Below, piece by piece: positions 6,693 through 14,457 of a stretch of 23,588 nucleotides of DNA. Each line of letters starts with the position of its first letter. The stretch's first letter is position 1. The position numbers and the translations under genes were made by a program. The stretch spans positions 1-23,588 of the forward strand of contig JAEZMP010000557.1 in the NCBI GenBank assembly GCA_023442215.1, given 5' to 3'. The notes below the pieces were generated by a model, which was given only the letters and a program-made list of their open reading frames with translations, was not told the origin of the DNA and did no database searches. Source of the DNA: Pseudomonadota bacterium. GTDB taxonomy: Bacteria; Pseudomonadota; Alphaproteobacteria; Rhizobiales; Segnochrobactraceae.

Positions 6693-7826
6693 TCATGTCT
6701 GCTGCTCGCCGTCCCTTGGATGGCGATAATAGACGCGCACCCGCGACACCCGCCGTGGATCGGCATCGAGAATTTCGAAAGCGAGGGCGGGAATCTCGGG
6801 CGGTGCAATGTGCTCGCCGCGCTGGGGAATGCGGCCGACCAGCGTATAGATCAGGCCGCCCAGCGTATCGACGTCTTCTTCCTCGAGTTCGTCGACATTC
6901 AGGTCGGGGCCGACCACTTCGGCGAGTTCGTCGAGATCGATGCGCGCATCGGCGATCCAGCCACCCTCCGGATCGGGCGCGATCATCGCCTCCTCGGCCT
7001 GATCGTGCTCGTCCTCGATGTCGCCGAGCACGGTCTCGATCAGGTCCTCCAGTGTCACCAGGCCGTCGGTGCCGCCATACTCGTCGATCACAAGTGCGAT
7101 CTGCATCCTGTCCGCCTTCATGCGTGCGATGAGGTCGCTCGCCGGCATGGAGGGGGGAACGAACAGCACGGGCCGCAGGATCTCGGCCTCGCCGACCGGC
7201 TGGGACAGGTCGACCGCGCCGAGGGGCAGGGGCGCGTCCGGCGCCTCGGCCACCGCTCCCGCTGCCTGCGAGGCGCGGGAGGCGATCAGCGCCATCAGGT
7301 CCTTGATGTGGACCATGCCGAGGGGATCGTCGAGGCTCTCCCGGTAGATCGGCATGCGGGAATGGCCGGAGGCCAGAAAGGCGCGGATCAGGCCGGCGAG
7401 AGGCGTCTCGGCATCCGCCGCGACGATGTCGGCCCGCGGGATCATCACGTCCTCGACCCGCAGGGTGCGCAGCCGCAGGATGTTGCGCAACAGCATCCGC
7501 TCTTCGGGCGTGAAGGCTTCCTCGCCGCTGGAATCGGGGCCTGCGGCGAGAGCGCTTTCGAGGTTTTCCCGCAGCGAGCCGCCATTTCTGAGGCCCATAG
7601 CGCCCATCAGCCGGGCGATCCACCCTTCCGTGGCACGCTCCTGGCCTCTCTCCTGGGGCCGTTCGCTGGAGCGCTCCTGTGCGCGCGGATCCTGTGCGCG
7701 CAGGTCCTGTGCACGATCGGGCTCGATCGGGCTTACCGTTCCGCTTCGGGCGGCTTTCGCTGCCGGTGCGGCGGAGGCAGCGGCCGTTGTCACGGCCGCG
7801 GCGGTACTTGATGTGTCGTCGTTCAT
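6693..7826 (-). CDS. corC: CorC/HlyC-type CBS-domain protein (magnesium/cobalt efflux or hemolysin family)
   Basis: A 377-residue cytoplasmic protein. A tandem CBS pair occupies about residues 125-260, beginning near LRTLRVEDVMIPRADIVA and including the FVPPSMPASDLIARM stretch. The acidic LEDLIETVLGDIEDEHD linker follows, then the CorC_HlyC transporter-associated domain near the C-terminus. There is no DUF21 membrane domain, so it is of the YbeX type, thought to assist metal-ion handling and, in E. coli, linked to ribosome maturation. The N-terminal 75 residues are low complexity with RAQD(L/P)-type repeats coded by a 15-bp DNA repeat. The ATG at 7826 is preferred; the frame continues upstream to a TTG at 7871 with no better signal, and the ribosome binding site is weak. 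It lies 116 bases from ybeY. Confidence 0.92.
   Translation of the reverse strand: MNDDTSSTAAAVTTAAASAAPAAKAARSGTVSPIEPDRAQDLRAQDPRAQERSSERPQERGQERATEGWIARLMGAMGLRNGGSLRENLESALAAGPDSSGEEAFTPEERMLLRNILRLRTLRVEDVMIPRADIVAADAETPLAGLIRAFLASGHSRMPIYRESLDDPLGMVHIKDLMALIASRASQAAGAVAEAPDAPLPLGAVDLSQPVGEAEILRPVLFVPPSMPASDLIARMKADRMQIALVIDEYGGTDGLVTLEDLIETVLGDIEDEHDQAEEAMIAPDPEGGWIADARIDLDELAEVVGPDLNVDELEEEDVDTLGGLIYTLVGRIPQRGEHIAPPEIPALAFEILDADPRRVSRVRVYYRHPRDGEQQT
7675..7719. repeat. Three tandem 15-bp repeats inside corC
   Basis: Three adjacent 15-base units start with TCCTGTGCGCGC (7675-7689 and 7690-7704) or the diverged TCCTGTGCACG (7705-7719). The unit is five codons, so on the minus strand it gives RAQDL, RAQDP and RAQER in the CorC N-terminal region without changing the frame. 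Copy number can therefore vary between strains without breaking the gene. Confidence 0.75.
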
Positions 7827-7942
7827 TCCAGACAGGCTTGCGCCGCCCTCAATTCGATCTGTCGTCCACAATATTCACGATGCGGCCGGTTCCGGGAGTC
7901 CTTTTCGTCTCCCGATACCCAGGCTTGCCTGAGGTCGAACCG

Positions 7943-8485
7943 TCAATCGGCCTCGCCGCGATAGGGATCGGGCACGCCCAGCCGCGCGAGACATGCCCTT
8001 TCCAGGGCTTCCATCTCCTCCGCCTCCGCCTCCGTCTCGTGGTCATAGCCGAGAAGGTGAAGAAAGCCGTGCACCACCAGATGGCGCAGGTGGTGATCGA
8101 ACGGCTTGCCTTCGGCGGCCGCCTCGGCCGCGACGGTCTCGTAGGCCAGCACGATGTCGCCGAGGAAACGGTATGGCGCCCCCGGCATCTCCGCCGCCGG
8201 AAAGGACAGCACGTTGGTCGGCTTGTCCTTGCCGCGGTGATCGCGGTTGATCTCGCGCACCCGCGCGTCGTCGGCGAAGGCGATCGCCACCTCGCAAGCC
8301 GGCAGCGGCGACAGGTCGCCGGGGCCGGACCCCGCGAGCGGCGCGGACGCGTTCAGGGTCTCGGCGACGAGACTTTCGAGTGCATCCTCGCTGCCCCAGT
8401 CGCCGGCCTCGACGACGAGATCGATGCCGACCGAACCGGTCGCCGCAGGCTCCACGCCGACGGCAGCGTCGCTTCCGCCTGTCAT
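7943..8485 (-). CDS. ybeY: Endoribonuclease YbeY (rRNA maturation factor)
   Basis: YbeY is a zinc-dependent RNase acting in 16S rRNA 3'-end maturation and 70S ribosome quality control. The 180-residue protein carries the H-x3-H-x5-H zinc site as HGFLHLLGYDH, with H139, H143 and H149, and the conserved DKPTNVLSFP motif at 87-96 before it. About 20 extra residues precede the usual domain start. The ATG at 8485 overlaps the phoH stop codon in an ATGA sequence, so translation is coupled to PhoH, its usual functional partner. The stop is followed by a 116-base gap to corC. Confidence 0.96.
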   Translation of the reverse strand: MTGGSDAAVGVEPAATGSVGIDLVVEAGDWGSEDALESLVAETLNASAPLAGSGPGDLSPLPACEVAIAFADDARVREINRDHRGKDKPTNVLSFPAAEMPGAPYRFLGDIVLAYETVAAEAAAEGKPFDHHLRHLVVHGFLHLLGYDHETEAEAEEMEALERACLARLGVPDPYRGEAD

Positions 8486-9591
8486 GGCGCCGGCGTGCCC
8501 GTGGCCTCGCCCGCGGTGCGGCGTGCCTCCCGCGCGTCCCGTGCGGCCGTGCGCTCCGCTCCCACCTTCTCGTATGCGGCGACGATGCGGCCGACCAGTT
8601 CGTGGCGGACCACGTCGGCCGCCGTGAACCGCACCAGCGCCACGCCCGGCACCTGGTCCAGGATGCCGATCGCCTCGCCGAGCCCGGAAACCTGGCCGGG
8701 CGGAAGGTCGACCTGGGTCGGATCGCCGGTGATGATCATCTTCGAGTTCTCACCGAGGCGGGTGAGAAACATCTTCATCTGCATGGATGTGGTGTTCTGC
8801 GCCTCGTCGAGCAGGACGATGGCGTTGGTCAGCGTCCGGCCGCGCATGAAGGCGAGCGGCGCCACCTCGATCATGCCGGACTGAAGGCCGCGCTCGACCT
8901 TCTCGGGGGGCATCATCTCGTAGAGCGCGTCATAGAGCGGGCGGAGATAGGGATCGACCTTCTCGCGCATGTCGCCGGGCAGGAAGCCGAGCCGCTCGCC
9001 GGCCTCGACGGCTGGACGTGACAGGATCAGGCGGGCCACGTCGCCGCGCTCGAGCAGGGCGGCGGCGTAGGCGACGGCGAGGAAGGTCTTGCCGGTACCG
9101 GCGGGGCCGGCGCCGAACACGAGATCCGCCCGGTCCATCGCCCTCAGATAGGCGTCCTGGGCGGGCGTGCGGGCGACCACGGTGCGGCGGCGGGTGGAAA
9201 CCTGGGCATAGGCGAGCCGGCCCTTCGGCTCCATCGTGGGCAGTGTCAGCTGTGCCTTGGCGGCGGCGACCAGCTTGATCGCGCCTTCGACGTCGGTCGG
9301 GTGGACGTCGAGGCCCTTCTGCAGCCGGTCGTAGAGCTGTTCGAGCACGTCGCGGGCGTGTTCGCAGGACTCGTGCGGACCCTTGATGGTCACCTGGTTG
9401 CCGCGCGCCACCGCCTCGACCCCGAGGCGCTGCTCGATCACGGCGAGGTTCTGGTCGAACTGGCCGAACAGATCGCCGATCAGGCGATTGTCGTCGAACG
9501 CCAGCACGACATGGGTGATATCGGAAGCCGGCACGAGGCGCGGCGCGATGACGGGGGCGGAGGTAGGCGAAGCGGTCCGTTCGACGGTCAC
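8482..9591 (-). CDS. phoH: PhoH-like ATPase (YbeZ family)
   Basis: A 369-residue PhoH/YbeZ P-loop NTPase, thought to be an RNA helicase-like partner of YbeY in rRNA processing. A KH-like N-terminal part spans about residues 25-95. The ATPase has Walker A GPAGTGKT at 162-169, Walker B as IVLLDEAQN, and the MKMFLTRLGENSKMIITGDPTQVDLP signature region, split here across two strands of the fold. The start is taken as GTG at 9591, since its last bases overlap the miaB stop codon (GTGA) and the protein then begins at the point expected for the family. The frame stays open further upstream inside miaB, but that part is antisense-like and Arg-rich. It is therefore translationally coupled on both sides, to miaB and to ybeY. 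Confidence 0.95.
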   Translation of the reverse strand: MTVERTASPTSAPVIAPRLVPASDITHVVLAFDDNRLIGDLFGQFDQNLAVIEQRLGVEAVARGNQVTIKGPHESCEHARDVLEQLYDRLQKGLDVHPTDVEGAIKLVAAAKAQLTLPTMEPKGRLAYAQVSTRRRTVVARTPAQDAYLRAMDRADLVFGAGPAGTGKTFLAVAYAAALLERGDVARLILSRPAVEAGERLGFLPGDMREKVDPYLRPLYDALYEMMPPEKVERGLQSGMIEVAPLAFMRGRTLTNAIVLLDEAQNTTSMQMKMFLTRLGENSKMIITGDPTQVDLPPGQVSGLGEAIGILDQVPGVALVRFTAADVVRHELVGRIVAAYEKVGAERTAARDAREARRTAGEATGTPAP

Positions 9592-10967
9592 GAAGCGATC
9601 CCTGTCCGACTCGGCGCCCCGGAGGCGAAACGGCCCGCGAGGCTGTTGGTTCCCACGGCGGTGATGGTTATGTCGGCGATCTCGCCGATGCGGGCGGGGT
9701 CGCCGTCGATATGCACGGCCTGTAGCCACGGCGACCGGCCGGAAAGCTGGCCGGGACGCCGGCCGGGCTTCTCGATCAACACCGGGATCGTGAGCCCGAC
9801 GGTGCGGGCGTTGAACGCGCGGGTCTGTTCATTGACGAGGGCCTGAAGGCGGTCGAGCCGCTCGGTCTTCACCGTTTCCGGCACCTGTCCGTCGCGGCCG
9901 GCGGCGGGGGTGCCGGGCCGCGGGCTGTACTTGAAGGTGAACGCCGAGAGATAGCCGACCTCGCGCACGAGGGTCAGCGTTTCCTCGAAGTCGGCGTCGG
10001 TCTCGCCGGGGAAGCCGACGATGAAATCGCCGGAAAGGGCGATGTCCGGCCGGGCGGCGCGGATGCGCTCGATGAGGCGCAGGTAGCCAGCCGCCGTGTG
10101 GCGGCGATTCATCGCCGCGAGGATACGGTCCGACCCGGACTGCACCGGCAGATGCAGATAGGGCATCAGCTGCGGCAGGTCGCGGTGGGCGGCGATCAGG
10201 TCGTCGTCCATGTCGCGCGGGTGGCTCGTGGTGTAGCGCAGGCGGTCGAGGCCCGGGTTCTCCGCGAGGCGCGCCACCAGCCGGGCGAGGTTCCAGCTCG
10301 CGCCGTCCGGGCCTTCGCCGTGATAGGCGTTGACGTTCTGGCCGAGCAGCGTCACCTCGCGCACGCCGGCCGATGCCAGGCGCTCCGCCTCCTGCACGAC
10401 GCGGGCGACTGGACGTGAAATCTCGGTGCCACGGGTGTAGGGCACCACGCAGAACGAGCAGAACTTGTCGCAGCCTTCCTGGACGGTGAGGAACGCGGTG
10501 ACGCCGCGGGCGAGCGTGCGCTCGCGGGAGGGTGCCGGCAGGCTCTCGAACTTCTCTTCGGTGGCGAGTTCCGTTTCCACCACCCGCTCGCCCTTGCGGG
10601 CGCGGTCGAGAAATTCCGGCAGCCGATGATAGGTCTGCGGCCCGACGACGAGATCGACCACCGGCGCACGGGCGGCGATCTCCCGGCCTTCGGCCTGGGC
10701 GACGCAGCCGGCGACGCCGACCGTCATCTCGCGGCCCTCGCGGGCACGCGCTTCCTTGATGAGGCGGATGCGGCCGAGCTCGGAATAGACCATCTCGGCA
10801 GCCTTCTCGCGGATATGGCAGGTGTTCAGGAGAACGAGATCGGCTGTCTCGAGCGAATCAGTCGGGACATAGCCGGCCGGCACCAGTGCATCCGTCATAC
10901 GATCGGAATCGTAGACGTTCATCTGACAGCCGTACGTCTTGACGAAGACGGTGCGCTTGTCGGTCAT
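9588..10967 (-). CDS. miaB: tRNA-2-methylthio-N6-dimethylallyladenosine synthase MiaB
   Basis: MiaB is a radical-SAM methylthiotransferase that converts i6A37 to ms2i6A37 in tRNAs reading UNN codons. The 459-residue protein has the N-terminal UPF0004 domain with cluster ligands C14 (YGCQMN), C50 (NTCHIREKA) and C88 (GCVAQ). The radical-SAM motif C166-x3-C170-x2-C173 lies in GCDKFCSFCVVPYTRG. A C-terminal TRAM domain begins near residue 385. The ATG at 10967 is chosen because the protein then begins MTDKRTVFVKTYGCQMN as in relatives. A GGGAGGGG lies about 16-23 bases upstream, with a small hairpin (GGGGT/ACCCC) between it and the start. The 238-base gap before it, up to plsC, has no clear promoter or terminator. 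Confidence 0.97.
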   Translation of the reverse strand: MTDKRTVFVKTYGCQMNVYDSDRMTDALVPAGYVPTDSLETADLVLLNTCHIREKAAEMVYSELGRIRLIKEARAREGREMTVGVAGCVAQAEGREIAARAPVVDLVVGPQTYHRLPEFLDRARKGERVVETELATEEKFESLPAPSRERTLARGVTAFLTVQEGCDKFCSFCVVPYTRGTEISRPVARVVQEAERLASAGVREVTLLGQNVNAYHGEGPDGASWNLARLVARLAENPGLDRLRYTTSHPRDMDDDLIAAHRDLPQLMPYLHLPVQSGSDRILAAMNRRHTAAGYLRLIERIRAARPDIALSGDFIVGFPGETDADFEETLTLVREVGYLSAFTFKYSPRPGTPAAGRDGQVPETVKTERLDRLQALVNEQTRAFNARTVGLTIPVLIEKPGRRPGQLSGRSPWLQAVHIDGDPARIGEIADITITAVGTNSLAGRFASGAPSRTGIAS

Positions 10968-11205
10968 TCGGCGGGGTTGCGACCCCTCCCTCGTCTCGTG
11001 GTGCAACGCGAACAGGTGCCGCGGGTGCGTCGGAACCTGGTTTTCGATCTTGGCTTTCAAGCTAGCCCGCGGAACTGCTCGGCGGTCTTGGACGCAAAGA
11101 CTGTCCCTTCATTCAGGATTTACCGTGTTTCGCCGCATTTGAGAATAGCCGTCCTTGCCGCGGCAGGGGACAGGGCAAACCGGCCTCGAAGGCGGTGCTT
11201 CCGCG

Positions 11206-12069
11206 TCATGCCGCCGGCGTGGCGGCCCGGCCGGTGAGGGCGGCCATGGTCATCGCGCGGACCTCGTCCTCGGCCTTTGCCGTCACCGATTTGCGATCGG
11301 TGCCCGGTCCGAACGGGATCGGTTCTCCCCAGCTCAGCTCGACGTCCACCGGCGGCCCCGCCATCAGCGCCAGAAGGTGGGGGGCGAGGTCCATGTCCCC
11401 GTACCATGCGACGAGCGGCCGCTTGATCCGCCCCATCGGCAACCCCGCGAGGCGGGTGTAGGCGATCGACAATGGCTGCACCATCGCCCGCTGCCCGGCG
11501 CCGTCCGTCCCGGAGCCGCCCTGTTCGCCGGCGAGCGGCTTTTTGTCGGCAAGGGTTCGGTCGTCAGCAAGCGTCTGGCGCGCGGCGCCGACGAGCGCAC
11601 TGCGAAACGGCAGCACCTCGCTGCCGTTGGTTGAGGTGCCTTCCGGGAACAGCACCATCGGATCGCCCCGTCCGAGCCGCACCGCGATTGCGCTCGTCAC
11701 CCGCCCGGTATCGGTGCGGCGGGTGCGGTCGACGAACACCGTGCGCTGCAATCTGGCGAACAGGCCGAACACCGGCCAGCCCGCGACTTCGGCCTTGGCG
11801 ATGAACGACAGCGGCATCCGCGATCCGATCACGGAAATGTCGAGCCAGGAGACGTGGTTGGAGAGGATCAGCAGCGGCCGGGCCTCAGCCGGGCGGCCGC
11901 GCTCCAGCACCCGCACGCGCAGCAGGGCGAGGGCGATGCGGTGCCACCACATCGGAATGCGGCCGGCGAGAGGCCGGTCGAGGCGGACGGCGAGCCACTG
12001 CACCGGCAGCAGCACCAGCGTCACCAGGCTCAGCGCCAACAGCGATAGAACGACCCGCAGGCGCTGCAT
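11206..12069 (-). CDS. plsC: 1-acyl-sn-glycerol-3-phosphate acyltransferase
   Basis: PlsC acylates lysophosphatidic acid to phosphatidic acid in phospholipid synthesis. The 287-residue protein has a hydrophobic N-terminal segment (about residues 5-27). Motif I is H72-x4-D77 in NHVSWLD, the FVDRTRR motif follows near residue 113, and motif III is FPEGTS with E143. An unusual low-complexity insert of about 25 residues, containing LADDRTLADKKPLAGEQ, sits between the FRSAL segment and the VQPLSIAYT motif, where most relatives have a short loop. The ATG at 12069 lies 50 bases after the Fur-family gene; the ribosome binding site is weak. A longer reading frame upstream overlaps the regulator gene and is unlikely. 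Confidence 0.92.
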   Translation of the reverse strand: MQRLRVVLSLLALSLVTLVLLPVQWLAVRLDRPLAGRIPMWWHRIALALLRVRVLERGRPAEARPLLILSNHVSWLDISVIGSRMPLSFIAKAEVAGWPVFGLFARLQRTVFVDRTRRTDTGRVTSAIAVRLGRGDPMVLFPEGTSTNGSEVLPFRSALVGAARQTLADDRTLADKKPLAGEQGGSGTDGAGQRAMVQPLSIAYTRLAGLPMGRIKRPLVAWYGDMDLAPHLLALMAGPPVDVELSWGEPIPFGPGTDRKSVTAKAEDEVRAMTMAALTGRAATPAA

Positions 12070-12118
12070 TCGGCATTCCGCGAAATGGGCGGGCCGCCGG
12101 CCCGATCGAGGGCGCCGG

Positions 12119-12589
12119 TTACCGCTTGTCCTTGTCTTCCAGCGGCACACCATAGAGTTCGAGCCGGTGGTCGACCAGCTTGAAGCCGAGCTCCCGCGCG
12201 ATGAATTCCTGCAGGCGCTCGATGTCCTCGTTGCGGAACTCCACCACCTTGCCGGATCTCAGATCGATCAGGTGGTCGTGGTGGTCGTCCTGCACGGTCT
12301 CGTAGCGCGAGCGGCCGTCGCGGAAGTCGTGGCGCTCGATGATGCCGGCATCCTCGAACAGCTTCACGGTGCGATAGACGGTGGAGATCGAGATCCGGTT
12401 GTCGATGGCGTTGGCGCGACGGTGGAGTTCCTCCACGTCGGGATGGTCGTCGGCGCTTTCCAGCACGCGGGCGATCACCCGCCGCTGGTCGGTCATGCGC
12501 ATTCCCTTGGCGACGCAAAGCGCTTCGAGCGGCTGGGCATCAGGACCCGTCGAGGAGGCCGTCTTGATGATGTGGGTCTGATTGGTCAC
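12119..12589 (-). CDS. fur: Fur-family metalloregulator (alphaproteobacterial Fur/Mur type)
   Basis: A 156-residue Fur-family repressor. The winged helix covers about residues 20-90, with the recognition helix in ISISTVYRTVKLFEDAG (67-83). The metal-binding HHDH is at 103-106. In E. coli Fur this is followed by a CxxC structural zinc site; here those positions read HLIDLRSGK, with D109 and S112 instead of cysteines. That pattern is seen in the alphaproteobacterial group which includes Mur, the manganese-responsive regulator of rhizobia, so control by manganese is possible, though iron cannot be excluded. The GTG start at 12589 has GGGAG 9 bases upstream. Up to 20 N-terminal residues precede the usual start. 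It lies between rimI and plsC as in other Hyphomicrobiales. Confidence 0.93.
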   Translation of the reverse strand: MTNQTHIIKTASSTGPDAQPLEALCVAKGMRMTDQRRVIARVLESADDHPDVEELHRRANAIDNRISISTVYRTVKLFEDAGIIERHDFRDGRSRYETVQDDHHDHLIDLRSGKVVEFRNEDIERLQEFIARELGFKLVDHRLELYGVPLEDKDKR

Positions 12590-12728
12590 GGCTCGCAGCT
12601 CCCGTCGCGGTTCGACGCCGATGCACTCGATCCCGGCTGTCTCTCGCGCCCTCGCGGGGCGGAAACGGCGGGTCCGTTCGCTGGTCGATGTACTTTCGAA
12701 TTAGTCTACTTCGCTACAAAGCCATGGG

Positions 12729-13418
12729 CTAACGGAGATCGCAACGCAAGACAAGCGCATGTCCCTGCCCGGCCGCGTGGGCATAATAGCCCGGCCGCTG
12801 CCCGACCTGAACGAAGCCGCGGCGGCGATAAACGGCGAGCGCGGGTGCATTCTGCGTATCGACCTCCAGGAAGACGCAGGCGACGCCGTCCACATAAAGC
12901 CGGCGCAGCGCCGCATCGGTCAGGAGCCCGCCGATGCCCGCGCCGCGATGGTGGGGATGGACCGCGATGGTCAGCACCTCGGCCTCGCCGGCCACCGATC
13001 GCATCATGATGAAGCCGATCGGCCGCCGGGTGCCGTAAGGCGTCCCGCGCCGCGCGACGAGGCAGAACACGCCCGCGCCGCCCATCAGCGCCGCGATCTC
13101 GTCCTCGCTCCAGGTCTGCGAGAACGAGGCCGCGTGAATGTCGGCGAGATCGGGCAGGTCGACGTCCTCCGCCGCCTCGATCACCGGTTCGCGGGCGAAA
13201 CGCCAGTCCGCGAGAGGCCAAAGTCCGGTCTGGCCGAGATCGGCCCACCACCATCCCGCCGGTGCCGGATCGACGGGATCCGAGGGGCGCGCGCCCGAGG
13301 GCGCGGACCAGTAATCCCACCTCAGCATCGGCCAGGAGGAGGCCGACCAGGACAGCGGCGACCAGGACGACGTCTTCCACCACGGGCCTGGAGGCGGCGG
13401 GGGCGATTCGTCTGCCAT
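12729..13418 (-). CDS. rimI: GNAT acetyltransferase, RimI-type (ribosomal protein S18 alanine N-acetyltransferase)
   Basis: A 229-residue protein whose last 150 residues are a clear GNAT domain. It has the HAASFSQTWSEDEI opening, the acetyl-CoA pyrophosphate loop HPHHRGAGIGGLL, and the family ending VDTQNAPALAVYRRRGF. Position directly after tsaB supports RimI, which acetylates the N-terminus of ribosomal protein S18. The ATG at 13418 has GGAGA 8 bases upstream. With this start there is an odd 75-residue N-terminal extension holding about a dozen tryptophans (for example PWWKTSSWSPLSWSASSW). Typical RimI proteins are about 150-165 residues. An internal ATG at 13328 is possible but has no ribosome binding site. 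The GNAT assignment is firm; the N-terminus is not. Confidence 0.9.
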   Translation of the reverse strand: MADESPPPPPGPWWKTSSWSPLSWSASSWPMLRWDYWSAPSGARPSDPVDPAPAGWWWADLGQTGLWPLADWRFAREPVIEAAEDVDLPDLADIHAASFSQTWSEDEIAALMGGAGVFCLVARRGTPYGTRRPIGFIMMRSVAGEAEVLTIAVHPHHRGAGIGGLLTDAALRRLYVDGVACVFLEVDTQNAPALAVYRRRGFVQVGQRPGYYAHAAGQGHALVLRCDLR

Positions 13419-13509
13419 GGCGATGGTCTCCGGGACGTGGCCTGTCCGCTCCGTTGCGAAGCGATCCTTTCGAAGCCCGTTCCAAGCGCCTGGAAGGGCC
13501 TCAGCCGCT

Positions 13510-13538
13510 GGATAGGACCGATCCACCCTGGTGTTCAA
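13510..13538 (-). promoter_or_regulatory. Candidate promoter upstream of rimI
   Basis: On the minus strand TTGAAC (13538-13533, preceded by C) is followed after 17 bases by CTATCC (13515-13510). The pattern CTTGAA...CCTATCC resembles both the alphaproteobacterial housekeeping consensus and the RpoH (heat-shock) consensus. It lies in the 208-base gap between tsaB and rimI, about 95 bases before the rimI start, and could make rimI-fur-plsC partly independent of tsaB. Confidence 0.35.
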
Positions 13539-13626
13539 GCGGCCGGCCCGGTGAGGACACTGGAAAAATACGACGACCGGCGCGGCGTGTCCCGTTCGGA
13601 TCGCCCCGCGCCCGATGGATAGCGCC

Positions 13627-14358
13627 CTAACTGCCGGGCGCCAGCAGGCCCGGCAGCCGCGGTTGCGGCTTGGCATCCGGTGGCCGCAGATAGATCGGCT
13701 CCGGCGCAACCGGCTCGGGTGTCCGCGCGGCCGCGATCCGGGCGATGGTGGCGGCCTCGACGATCCGGTCCGGTTCGACCGGCCCGGTCGCGAGCCCTGC
13801 GCGGCGGGAGAGGTCGGCCAGGATATCGGCCCCCGAACCGGTCAGAACCGCACCCGCGGGTACCAGCGCAGCGGCTTCGGCCAGCGGAACGGCCCGTGCC
13901 GGGCCCAGCTGCGTTCCGGCATGGTCGAAGCCCTGAAGGTAGAGCGTGTCGCGCTTGGCATCGATGGCGGCGATCACCGGCAGGCCGGGATGGGCCGCGC
14001 GGCTTGCCGCGGCGATCGCCTCCAGCGAACCGACGCCGATCACGGGGCGCGACAGCGCGAAGGCGAGCCCGCGGGCGGTCGCGACCGCGATCCGCACGCC
14101 GGTGAAGCTTCCCGGGCCGAGCGAGACGGCGATGCGATCGAGATCCGCCGGCACCAGCGACAGATCGCCGATCGCCTCCGTGATCATCGTCATCAGCCGT
14201 TCGGCATGGCCGGTGGGGGAGGGATCGAACCGCACGATCAGCCGCTCGCCCTGAGCGGCAACGCCACCGGAGAGGTCGCGTGCGGATACGCCACCGGAGA
14301 GGTCGAGCACGGCGACCGAGGCGGCGGAGCCTGCGGTGTCGAGGGCCAGGATGCGCAT
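13627..14358 (-). CDS. tsaB: tRNA threonylcarbamoyladenosine biosynthesis protein TsaB
   Basis: TsaB is the scaffold partner of TsaD in forming t6A at position 37 of ANN-decoding tRNAs. The 243-residue protein has the ASKHA-type first strand MRILALDTAGSAASVAV and the signature SLGPGSFTGVRIAVATARGL, usual for TsaB. Length is normal. The ATG at 14358 is chosen because the first strand then starts at residue 2; the frame runs 16 codons further upstream across a hairpin and is unlikely to be coding there. The GGGGGTG ahead of the start is a weak ribosome binding site directly beside that hairpin. Residues 30-50 contain a short repeat, ARDLSGGV after LDLSGGV. rimI follows after a 208-base gap rather than overlapping as in many relatives. 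Confidence 0.95.
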   Translation of the reverse strand: MRILALDTAGSAASVAVLDLSGGVSARDLSGGVAAQGERLIVRFDPSPTGHAERLMTMITEAIGDLSLVPADLDRIAVSLGPGSFTGVRIAVATARGLAFALSRPVIGVGSLEAIAAASRAAHPGLPVIAAIDAKRDTLYLQGFDHAGTQLGPARAVPLAEAAALVPAGAVLTGSGADILADLSRRAGLATGPVEPDRIVEAATIARIAAARTPEPVAPEPIYLRPPDAKPQPRLPGLLAPGS

Positions 14359-14371
14359 GTTCGGAGCACCC

Positions 14372-14395
14372 CCGTGCTTCGTGCGTGAAGCACGG
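14372..14395. repeat. Perfect inverted repeat just upstream of tsaB
   Basis: Arms CCGTGCTTC (14372-14380) and GAAGCACGG (14387-14395) pair perfectly over 9 bp with the loop GTGCGT. On the minus strand the hairpin is followed by GGGGGTG and, within 14 bases, by the tsaB ATG. It could serve as the end of the DUF992 transcript, although no T-run follows, or it could affect access to the tsaB ribosome binding site. Confidence 0.55.
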
Positions 14396-14457
14396 ATGTG
14401 CTCCATCGGTCAGGCGCCTCCGGGCGCGACGGCGAGCCGGCCCGGAGGCGATCCGGA

